Source of the DNA: CAVTRI01 sp963737075
GTDB taxonomy: Bacteria; Actinomycetota; Acidimicrobiia; Acidimicrobiales; Palsa-688
Assembly (NCBI GenBank): GCA_963737075.1
Contig: CAVTRI010000002.1
Span: 248,001 to 312,000, forward strand
Reading direction: 5' to 3'
Length of the DNA: 64,000 nt
A model generated the notes under the pieces. It saw nothing but the letters and a program-made list of their open reading frames with translations. It was not told the DNA's origin and did no database searches. Below, piece by piece: positions 31,504 through 38,753 of this stretch (positions are counted from its first letter, which is position 1; the number at the start of each line of letters is the position of its first letter). Position numbers and translations under genes: made by a program.

Positions 31504-32442
31504 GTGGACAAGCCTACGGGCCGTACGCGACAGCTGTCGCCGGCCACTCAGAAGTGGTTGGACGGATACCGGCCGAAGAGTGTCGACCGGGCCGGGTGGG
31601 ACCGGGTGCGCCTGTTCGTGACCAGCTCTGCGATCGAGCTCGGCGACGTTAAGGAGCGCAAGCTTGGTCGCCTGCTGGGTCTGCTGGCTCGTTTGGCAGT
31701 GTGGGCCGACCGCCAAGGGCTTCCCCTCGAAGTTGAGGTGGTGCTCGATCCGGACACGGTCGAGCGATTCGTCATCGCCACAGTGCCGCATGATCGGTCG
31801 GCTTCGACGTACCGATCAGACCTGCGCCGCCTCGGGCTGGCGCTGACCCGTCGGGCGCCGTGGGAGACGCTGCCGTCCGGTATCGCTCGACGTCAGGTCG
31901 CCGACCCGTACACGTCCGAGGAGATCGTGCAGCTCGGCGCCGATGCTCGTGCCCAATCGACTCGGTTGCGTCGGAGGGCGGCACAAGCGCTGATCGCCTT
32001 GGGTGCTGGTGCTGGCCTGGATGGCCGTTGGGTCGGCAAGGTGACCGCCGATGACCTGACCACCGCCGACGGGGCGGTGCTGGTGCGCGTGGGGCCGCCT
32101 TCGGCCCGTCGGGTGCCGGTATTGGCCGCCTGGGAGAGCGAGGTGCTGGCGCTGGCCCGGACTGCCGGAGACGAGCTCCTGATTGGTGGCCGTTCGCTTG
32201 CTCCCAATCGGGTCAGTGATCTGATCTACCGGCTCGAGGTCCCTCGCAATCACCCGAGACTGTCTCCGGCCCGGTTGCGGTCCACATGGCTGCTCACCCA
32301 TCTAGTCATGGGGACTCGGCTTCCAGATCTCGCCCGGGCGGCCGGGTTACGCGGAGTGTTCGTTCTCTCGGACCTACTCCCCCACGTTCCGCTCCTCGAC
32401 GACGAAGCCGCCGTGATCGACATGCTGCGCGGCCGGTCATGA
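31504..32442 (+). CDS. Tyrosine-recombinase-like protein without an obvious catalytic tyrosine
   Basis: GTG 31504 has GGAGG seven bases upstream and gives 312 residues. The first half (SPATQKWLDGYRPKSVDRAG) resembles a core-binding SAM-like domain. The second half follows the integrase plan: YTSEEIVQLGADARAQSTRL, ALIALGAGAGLDGRW (box I, usually TGLR), a beta-hairpin GPPSARRVPV, and LSPARLRSTWLLTHLVMGTR with one Arg of HxxR. In the place of the final GH...Y is GLRGVFVLSDLLPHV with no Tyr. It may be a DNA-binding helper. Its stop overlaps the start of the transposase gene (ATGA). Confidence 0.7.
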   Translation: MDKPTGRTRQLSPATQKWLDGYRPKSVDRAGWDRVRLFVTSSAIELGDVKERKLGRLLGLLARLAVWADRQGLPLEVEVVLDPDTVERFVIATVPHDRSASTYRSDLRRLGLALTRRAPWETLPSGIARRQVADPYTSEEIVQLGADARAQSTRLRRRAAQALIALGAGAGLDGRWVGKVTADDLTTADGAVLVRVGPPSARRVPVLAAWESEVLALARTAGDELLIGGRSLAPNRVSDLIYRLEVPRNHPRLSPARLRSTWLLTHLVMGTRLPDLARAAGLRGVFVLSDLLPHVPLLDDEAAVIDMLRGRS

Positions 32443-34109
32443 CCCGCCACCGCGCACCCCTGGACGCCAACGGCGGAAGGGCCACCAGCGCCCACGACCT
32501 ACAGCTGGCCTGCGGGATCGTCGACCGCTCCGGAGTCATCGACGTTCTCGAGCCGTACTTCACCGCCGACACGGGCCGCCACCGGCTCCTCCAGCTACGG
32601 GCCCTACTCGTCGCGTGCCAGCTCAACGCCCTGGCCCGACACCACAAAGCCCACCTCATCGAGGTGGCCCGCATTATCAACGCCCTCACCGACGACCAAC
32701 GCACCCAGCTCGGTATCACGGGCCACGACCCAGAGCAGACCTACGACCGGGTCGACCGCACCTTCACCAAACTCGCTCAGGTGGTCGAGGCCGGTCATCC
32801 CCGCATCGACGCCAAATGGTTCGCCAACGCACTGGCCCAAGCCGCCATCCCCGACGAGTTCCGCACCTCCCGTTCCGTCGCCGTAGACGGCACCGATGTG
32901 GAGACCTGGGGTGCTCTGCACGGCGACGCTGTCACCGTCGACCTCGATGGCGAAGCGGCCGACACCCAGCTGATGGACGATGGCACCGTCCCCAAACCAA
33001 AGAAACCGGCCCGCAAAGCCCATATCCTCGGCATCGGTCGCGACGGACGGAACCAGTACACCGTCGACCCCGACGCCCGGGCCGGGCACCGCTCGGCCAC
33101 CAACAGCCGCCCCGCCGGCCCCTATGTCGGCTACGAACTCCACCTTGCCGTTCAGGCCCGGGATGTGAAGTGGACCAACTACATCGACAAGACCACCATG
33201 TCCGATGAAGTCCCCGCCGTGATCACCTGCTTCAACCTCACTCCCGCGGGCAGCCACCGCGGCCGGGCCATAGTCGACGACCTCGTCGCCGCCAAGAACA
33301 ATGGCCAACCGATCGATGATGTCGTGTGGGACCCCGGCTACAGCCTGTGCTCCGCCGGAACGACCCATCACAAGCTGGCCCAGGCCGGGATCCACCAAAC
33401 CTTCCAACCCGTCACTCACCAACGCGGCCAACGACCCTTCACCGGTGACGCCCTGCTCATCGACGGCCAGCTGTACTCATCCCTGCTCCCCAACGACCTC
33501 CGGGACCTGCCCATGCCGCCCCGGGGCGCGGCCGAAGAGATCAAGCTCGAACACGAAGAGCCCTTCAACCGGCGGGCCCGGTGGCGGATGGTCCGCCACG
33601 CCGGCCCCGACACCGACGGCGCCACCCGCTGGCGCTGCCCGTTCTGCGCCGGCCTGCTCCGCTCCCGCCAGTTCCCCAAGACCATGCGCAAACCCAAGTC
33701 GATTCCGCTCGTCCCCGTCGACGAAGGATGCGTGTTCTGCTGTAACGGCATCCTGACCGCGATGCCGGCCGATCTGCCTTGGTGGCAGCGCATCCCCTTC
33801 GGCTGCACCGCGTGGCGGCTCTCCATGGGTCGACGCCAAGTCGTCGAATCCGTCAACGCCGCGTTGAAGGGCACCTTCGCCGATCTCGCCCGCGGCTTCC
33901 TGCGGGTCATGGGCCAAACCAAAATGACCGTCCTGCTCGGCTTCACGATCGCCGGCTACAACCTCGACCGGATCCGCTCCTACCGAGCCAAGAAACGAGC
34001 CCGGGAAGAAGCTCAACCCGAGCGGGCCAAGCGGCGCCGAGGCACCTGGGCTGACATCGTCGAACCCGCCACGACGACCTCCGACCCGGGCGAGCATCCA
34101 CCCGACTAA
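32439..34109 (+). CDS. DDE-type transposase with inserted zinc-ribbon-like cysteines
   Basis: The 556-residue protein shows an N-terminal helical part (SAHDLQLACGIVDRSGVIDV), then the RNase H-like core. Asp150/Asp153 lie in SVAVDGTDVETWG, Asp298 in DDVVWDPGYSLC and Glu470 in GRRQVVESVNAALKGTF. Between the second Asp and Glu lies a long insertion with CPFC (400-403) and CVFCC (431-435), probably a zinc ribbon. The end MTVLLGFTIAGYNLDRIRSY fits IS4/IS1182-like transposases. It is coupled to the recombinase-like gene. The pairing of both in one operon is unusual. Confidence 0.8.
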   Translation: MTRHRAPLDANGGRATSAHDLQLACGIVDRSGVIDVLEPYFTADTGRHRLLQLRALLVACQLNALARHHKAHLIEVARIINALTDDQRTQLGITGHDPEQTYDRVDRTFTKLAQVVEAGHPRIDAKWFANALAQAAIPDEFRTSRSVAVDGTDVETWGALHGDAVTVDLDGEAADTQLMDDGTVPKPKKPARKAHILGIGRDGRNQYTVDPDARAGHRSATNSRPAGPYVGYELHLAVQARDVKWTNYIDKTTMSDEVPAVITCFNLTPAGSHRGRAIVDDLVAAKNNGQPIDDVVWDPGYSLCSAGTTHHKLAQAGIHQTFQPVTHQRGQRPFTGDALLIDGQLYSSLLPNDLRDLPMPPRGAAEEIKLEHEEPFNRRARWRMVRHAGPDTDGATRWRCPFCAGLLRSRQFPKTMRKPKSIPLVPVDEGCVFCCNGILTAMPADLPWWQRIPFGCTAWRLSMGRRQVVESVNAALKGTFADLARGFLRVMGQTKMTVLLGFTIAGYNLDRIRSYRAKKRAREEAQPERAKRRRGTWADIVEPATTTSDPGEHPPD

Positions 34110-34250
34110 CCCAACCTGACCCCAGGGTCGAGACCGGCTGCCCACGGCGGCCGGCTTCAACGTGTCCCGATGTCAAACCGAATCAAACCAGCCACCGCTT
34201 CAGGCCGGCATCGACAGCATCGAGACCGCGTGAAGAGCCTCAAGCACCCA

Positions 34251-34285
34251 AAAACCCCGCCAAACACTGGGCTTGGCGGGGTTTT
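34251..34285 (-). terminator. Strong terminator after the initiator tRNA
   Basis: AAAACCCCGCCAA (34251-34263) and TTGGCGGGGTTTT (34273-34285) are perfect 13-base arms with a 9-base loop. On the minus strand the stem runs into TTTTTGGG. It lies 38 bases after the tRNA 3' end and can also end plus-strand transcription from the transposase gene. Confidence 0.85.
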
Positions 34286-34323
34286 GAGATGTCAGGACGC
34301 TCCCATATGAGAGCATCCCATAG

Positions 34324-34397
<74 letters not shown>

Positions 34398-34461
34398 GCG
34401 GAAAAAGGAGCATACCACCCCGGCAGTGGTCCGGCACGGCGAACGGGGAGAGAATGACAGC

Positions 34462-35373
34462 ATGCGAGTCGGCATCTCCATCGGGACCACGTTCTCCGTC
34501 GATGACCACCGGGAGGGGCCCCGGCTTGTGCTGCGCCAGGCGCAGGCTGCCGGGCGGGCGGGGCTGGACACCCTGTCGCTCGGCGACCACCACGCCACCG
34601 GGCCGACCTCCTACGTACAGAACGTGCCCATGGTCGGGCGGATCATGGGCGAGTGGGACGACCGGCCGATCGGCTGCCTGTTCCTGGTCCCGCTGTGGCA
34701 TCCGGTCCTCATGGCCGAACAGATCGGCACGTTGGCCGCGATGGCGTCGGGCCCCTTCATCATCCAGACCGGGCTCGGTGGCGGAGCCGGCCAGTTCCGG
34801 GCCATGGGGGTCAGCCTGGGTGATCGGGGCCGACGGATCGAGGAAGGCATCGCCACTGTCCAGGCACTGCTGCGGGGTGAGAGCGTGGACAGCCCGTCGT
34901 GGGGTGTGGAAGGCGCCTGCATCGCTCCCCTCCCGCCGCACGGTACTGAGTGGTGGATCGGTGCCGACTCCTCCAAAGCCATCGACCGGGCGGCGCGGCT
35001 CGGCTCGGGCTGGTACGGCAACGCCGACCTCACCCCGGCGACCGCGGCCGCAAACATGCAGACCTACCGCGAGGCCTGCGCCAAGCACGGACGCCAGCCG
35101 GATAGGATCCCGCTCCGCAAGGACGTGTTCATCGCCGACACCGCGGCAGAGGCCGTGCAGGTCGGCGACGCCCTCATGGCCCAGGGTTACCGGGGGTTCG
35201 AGCGGGGGGCCGTCTGCTACGGGGACCCCGGCGTCGTCGCAGAAGAGCTGGCGGTGTTCGCCGACCTCGGCTTTACGGATGTGATCATCCGGATCATGAC
35301 GTCGGCGCCCGACGCCATGGTCCGTTCGGTCGAGCTGGCGGGCGAGGTCCGGTCCCGCCTCCTGGCGCGCTGA
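34462..35373 (+). CDS. LLM class flavin-dependent oxidoreductase
   Basis: From ATG 34462 the protein has 303 residues and starts MRVGISIGTTFSVDDHREGP. It has LDTLSLGDHHATGPTSYVQN, TGRL-like strands around PFIIQTGLGGGAGQFRAMGV and RRIEEGIATVQALLRGE, then WWIGADSSKAIDRAARLGSG. These are bacterial luciferase-like (F420 or FMN) TIM-barrel blocks. In actinomycetes many of these use F420. Substrate unknown. It starts 64 bases from the divergent tRNA gene. Confidence 0.92.
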   Translation: MRVGISIGTTFSVDDHREGPRLVLRQAQAAGRAGLDTLSLGDHHATGPTSYVQNVPMVGRIMGEWDDRPIGCLFLVPLWHPVLMAEQIGTLAAMASGPFIIQTGLGGGAGQFRAMGVSLGDRGRRIEEGIATVQALLRGESVDSPSWGVEGACIAPLPPHGTEWWIGADSSKAIDRAARLGSGWYGNADLTPATAAANMQTYREACAKHGRQPDRIPLRKDVFIADTAAEAVQVGDALMAQGYRGFERGAVCYGDPGVVAEELAVFADLGFTDVIIRIMTSAPDAMVRSVELAGEVRSRLLAR

Positions 35374-35449
35374 CACGACCGCATAGCGTCCGAGATCTTG
35401 CGGGAGATCATGCAATCCCGGGCCCTTAACGACACGTAGCATTTTTTGA

Positions 35450-36019
35450 ATGCCTGACGAACCGGAGGACGACGCCCTGCTCGCCGGGATGGCGGCGGGT
35501 GATCGGGCGGCGGCGTCGACCTTCGTGCGTCGGCACGCCGCAGCCGTGATCGGCGTCGCCTTCCAGGTCGTTCGTGATCGGGGACTGGCGGAGGACGTGG
35601 CGCAGGAGACGTTCCTCAAAGCCTGGCGGGCCGCGGCCACCTACGACCCGCGGCGGGGAAGCGCCCGTAGCTGGCTGCTGTCCATCAGCCGCAACGCGGC
35701 CATCGACTTGGTGCGCGTCCGCCAGGCGGCGCCCCTCAGCCCCGACGCGATCACCGGGCTGCTCGCCGAGGCCGCCGTGCCGGAGGCACCTGACGAGGAC
35801 CTCCTGGCCCAGGCCGACGCCGTCGAAGTCCGGCAAGTGCTCGGTCGGCTGCCCGAGGATCAACGCCGGGCGGTCCTGCTGGCCGCGGTGGCTGGTCGCA
35901 GCGCCGCCGAAGTGGGCGAGATAGAAGAGATTCCGCTCGGCACCGCCAAGACCCGCATCCGCAAAGCCCTCATGAGGATGAGGGACGGTCTCGAAGTGGA
36001 GGCTCGCCGTGGAGTCTGA
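35450..36019 (+). CDS. ECF-type RNA polymerase sigma factor
   Basis: The 189-residue protein has region 2 (about 20-90) with DVAQETFLKAWRAAATYDPR (49-68) and SWLLSISRNAAIDLVR, and region 4 (about 125-178) with LPEDQRRAVLLAAVAG and IPLGTAKTRIRKALMRMR. There is no region 3, as in ECF sigma factors. TAGCAT ends seven bases before the ATG, so it is probably leaderless. The gene overlaps the next one by 11 bases; that gene encodes a zinc-binding anti-sigma domain and is the expected partner. Confidence 0.95.
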   Translation: MPDEPEDDALLAGMAAGDRAAASTFVRRHAAAVIGVAFQVVRDRGLAEDVAQETFLKAWRAAATYDPRRGSARSWLLSISRNAAIDLVRVRQAAPLSPDAITGLLAEAAVPEAPDEDLLAQADAVEVRQVLGRLPEDQRRAVLLAAVAGRSAAEVGEIEEIPLGTAKTRIRKALMRMRDGLEVEARRGV

Positions 36020-37994
36020 CGCCTGCCTTGTTTACGAACGCGAGGCGGCGTCCTTCGTGCTCGGTGACATCCCCGCCGAACTGCGGCCCCGCATGGTGGC
36101 TCACCTGGAATCGTGCGGCCCTTGCCGCCGTCAGGTGACCACCCTGGCCGCCACGCTCGACTCGATCAGCGCCACGACCGAGCCGATGGAGCCGAGCGCC
36201 GGGTTTGTCCAACGTGTCCTCGCCGCCGCCGATGCGGCCCCCAGAGAGGAAGCCGCCCCCGCGCATCTCTGCCAGGACCACGTCCCGCCTATATGCGACG
36301 AAAGGGACCGATCAATGGCCGTTACGCTGCCCGCCACCCAGCGCCTGCGGTTCCTGGCTCACCGCCAGGAGGGGCGGCCAGTGACGGTCGTGGTGCGACG
36401 ACGGCGCACGATCGCCGTGCTCACCGGTGCCGCCGCCTCGTTCTCGGTGCTGGCCCTGACGTTGCTCAGCTGGCCCTTGCTCGGCCTGGCGCTCGCGGCG
36501 ACGGTGCTCGACGTCAGCTACCTGGCGCTGGTGCGGCGCGTCACCCGCACAAAAGCCCTCCTCGACTTGGCCACGGCCTTCCCCACCCAGCCACTTGCCG
36601 ACGACGCGTTCTGGCGTGAGCTGCAGCCGGAGATGCTGTCGACCTGGGCGGTGGACGAAGGGTTGGCGCGCCCCGTGGCGACGGTCGACAACACCGCGTT
36701 GGCGCACTTCGTATTCGCCTACTTCCTCGGGTGGGCGCTCACGCCCGTCGTGGCCCTGATCCGACTGCTGCGCGGTGATCTGGCTGGCATCGAGCAGACG
36801 TCGCCGCTGCTCGGCGACCTCGTCGCTCTGCAGCGGCGCGGCCGGTCGCAGTCGCTCCGCCTCCTCGTCGCGGGAGCGACCACCGTGGCGGTGGCCGGCG
36901 GGGGCGCAGCGACAACACTGTTTGTGGCTCCGGGCGTGGCCGGGGCGTCCACCGGTCAGACCTACGTCGTCCAGCGGGGAGACACGCTGTCCGCCATCGC
37001 CGAGCGCTACGAGATGTCGGTGTCAACCCTGGCGGAAATCAATGGCATCCGTGACGCGGACTTTATTGTCCCCGGCGAAGTCATCAAATTTGCCGGCGCC
37101 GCGTCCACTGGTGCGGCGTACACCGTGCAGGCCGGCGACACCCTGGACGCCATCGCGGCCCGCTGCGGCACGACGGTCGCCGCCCTGGCCAGTCTCAACG
37201 GCATCTCGGATCCGAACCTGATCTTCGCTGGTCAGACCTTGGCGCTGCCAGCAGGTGCAGGCGCCGGAACGGTGGCACCGGCCAGCGAAACCACCGCCCA
37301 TTCCTACACGGTGCAAGCCGGGGACACCCTCAATACCATCGCGGCCCGGTTCGGTGTCAGTGCCGCCACCCTGGCCGCGGCCAACGGCATCGCCGATCCC
37401 AATTTCATAGAGGTCGGTCAGGTCCTCGCTCTCACGGCGACGCCCGCCCAGTCGGCGGTGGCCACCAGGGGAACCTCAGCACCGACCCCCGCACCAGCAC
37501 CCCCGACCGCGTCCGCACCGGTGTCCTCCGGTTATGTCGACCCCTTCGCCAGCGGGAGCTGGTCGGCCTCCCGGATCGACGAGGGCGTCGACTGGATCCC
37601 CCACGTGGCGTCGCCCGTCGTGGCGATCGGCAACGGCGTCATCACCTACTCATCAATGCGCAGCGGGTGGCCGGCCGGAGGGTTCATCAGCTACCGCCTG
37701 ACCAGCGGGTCGCACGCCGGGCTGTCCATCTACGTGGCGGAGCACATCACCAATCTGCTCCCGGTAGGCACCGTCGTCTCAGCTGGCCAGCAGATCGCGA
37801 CGGCTCTGCCCGGGTACCCGTGGACGGAATGGGGTTGGGCATCAGCGAGTGGCCCTGCGCCCGCACCCGGTTCGCGGTACGGCGGCGCCAGGGACGGCAC
37901 GGCCACGGCGGGCGGGATGGCCTTCGCCCGGTTCCTCATCTCTCTTGGCGTCCCGGGCGTCCCGAGTCCCGGCCCGGGTCCCACCACTCCCTGA
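36009..37994 (+). CDS. Anti-sigma factor fused to membrane, LysM and M23-like domains
   Basis: The 661-residue protein begins with a zinc-binding anti-sigma segment, HLESCGPC (His32, Cys36, Cys39). Membrane helices follow at about 134-175, 235-255 and 290-315. Then come three LysM domains (about 317-362, 370-414, 430-475; QTYVVQRGDTLSAIAERYEM, AYTVQAGDTLDAIAARCGTT, HSYTVQAGDTLNTIAARFGV). A Pro/Thr linker leads to a lysostaphin-like domain (about 505-655; RIDEGVDWIP) without M23 metal ligands. It probably reads the peptidoglycan state and releases the sigma factor. An internal ATG at 36315 with AAAGGGA could give a separate protein without the zinc domain. Confidence 0.85.
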   Translation: MESDACLVYEREAASFVLGDIPAELRPRMVAHLESCGPCRRQVTTLAATLDSISATTEPMEPSAGFVQRVLAAADAAPREEAAPAHLCQDHVPPICDERDRSMAVTLPATQRLRFLAHRQEGRPVTVVVRRRRTIAVLTGAAASFSVLALTLLSWPLLGLALAATVLDVSYLALVRRVTRTKALLDLATAFPTQPLADDAFWRELQPEMLSTWAVDEGLARPVATVDNTALAHFVFAYFLGWALTPVVALIRLLRGDLAGIEQTSPLLGDLVALQRRGRSQSLRLLVAGATTVAVAGGGAATTLFVAPGVAGASTGQTYVVQRGDTLSAIAERYEMSVSTLAEINGIRDADFIVPGEVIKFAGAASTGAAYTVQAGDTLDAIAARCGTTVAALASLNGISDPNLIFAGQTLALPAGAGAGTVAPASETTAHSYTVQAGDTLNTIAARFGVSAATLAAANGIADPNFIEVGQVLALTATPAQSAVATRGTSAPTPAPAPPTASAPVSSGYVDPFASGSWSASRIDEGVDWIPHVASPVVAIGNGVITYSSMRSGWPAGGFISYRLTSGSHAGLSIYVAEHITNLLPVGTVVSAGQQIATALPGYPWTEWGWASASGPAPAPGSRYGGARDGTATAGGMAFARFLISLGVPGVPSPGPGPTTP

Positions 37995-38014
37995 CAAGCC
38001 GTCCCCAAACCTCC

Positions 38015-38045
38015 TTGACTCTCCCGTTACGGGAGACCGCAGGCT
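38015..38045 (+). promoter_or_regulatory. MerR-type promoter with 19-base spacer
   Basis: TTGACT (38015-38020) and CAGGCT (38040-38045) are 19 bases apart. The spacer holds the palindrome CTCCCGT T ACGGGAG (38021-38035). A long spacer with a central dyad is the hallmark of promoters activated by MerR-family proteins. It faces the VOC gene at 38089. No MerR gene is in the window. Confidence 0.6.
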
Positions 38046-38088
38046 AAGGGGTGCTCACCTTCGAGTCTGAGAAAAAGGAGCACGCCTC

Positions 38089-38448
38089 ATGACTGCCACG
38101 CTGTACTCCATTTCGGTCGACTGTGCCGATGCCCAAAAGGTGGCCAGCTTCTGGTCGCAGGTGCTGGACCGCTCGCTGGACCCCGATCCCACTGCCGAGT
38201 TCGCCAGCATCGGCATGGCGCCCGGCGCGGAGGGCGGGCCGGCCTGGATGTTCCACCAGGTGCCGGAGGGGAAGTCCGTCAAGAACCGTGTCCACGTCGA
38301 CCTGGTAGCTGCGGATCTGCCCGCTGAGATCGACCGCCTGCGGGAGATCGGCGCCACCCACCTGGCGGACGTCAAGGAGGGTGGCTTCGTGTGGGCCACG
38401 CTCGCGGACCCTGAGGGCAACGAGTTCGACGTCGTCGCTGCCCCCTGA
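38089..38448 (+). CDS. VOC family protein (glyoxalase/bleomycin-resistance fold)
   Basis: The 119-residue protein shows LYSISVDCADAQKVASFWSQ, MFHQVPEGKSVKNRVHVDLV and GFVWATLADPEGNEFDVVAA, the two beta-alpha-beta-beta-beta modules of the VOC fold. HVDL and EGNEFD supply likely metal ligands. AAGGAG stands nine bases before the ATG. The MerR-type promoter upstream suggests induction by a drug or electrophile. Confidence 0.92.
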   Translation: MTATLYSISVDCADAQKVASFWSQVLDRSLDPDPTAEFASIGMAPGAEGGPAWMFHQVPEGKSVKNRVHVDLVAADLPAEIDRLREIGATHLADVKEGGFVWATLADPEGNEFDVVAAP

Positions 38449-38515
38449 GAAGTGCCGGTGGGCCGCGGCCGGAGACGACGCGGCCGCGGCCCGCCGATCT
38501 GGTTACCATCCGGCG

Positions 38516-38753
38516 GTGAAGCTGCTGTTCGTGTCCACCGCCAACCAGTGCCGGTCTCCGATCGCGTCCAGCAGCAGAAGACCCGGTGGCGTGGCTGGCC
38601 CGCCTCGGCGACGGCCGGCGCCCGGCGGACATCCTGTCGCTTCCCCTCGCCGAGGACATCGAGGATCCCATGGGCGGGCTGCGCCGGGGCTACGAGCGCA
38701 CGCGGGACGCCCTTCGCGAGCTTGTGCGGCGGCTGTTCGACGCCCTCTCGTAG
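38516..38753 (+). pseudogene. Low-molecular-weight tyrosine phosphatase remnant with internal deletion
   Basis: From GTG 38516 the frame reads KLLFVSTANQCRSPIA, the P-loop region of LMW phosphatases but with the catalytic Cys (VCTGN) replaced by Ser. It shifts at once into a frame encoding DPVAWLARLGDGRRPADILS and DIEDPMGGLRRGYERTRDAL, the C-terminal end of the same family. The middle is missing. Its last 64 bases overlap the 3' end of the FAD/Fe-S gene on the other strand. Confidence 0.65.

Noticed and set aside
30617..34323. Integration att site made from the 3' end of tRNA-fMet
   Set aside because: I looked for a second copy of the tRNA 3' sequence on the far side of the mobile unit and saw none; the strong terminator also lies between.
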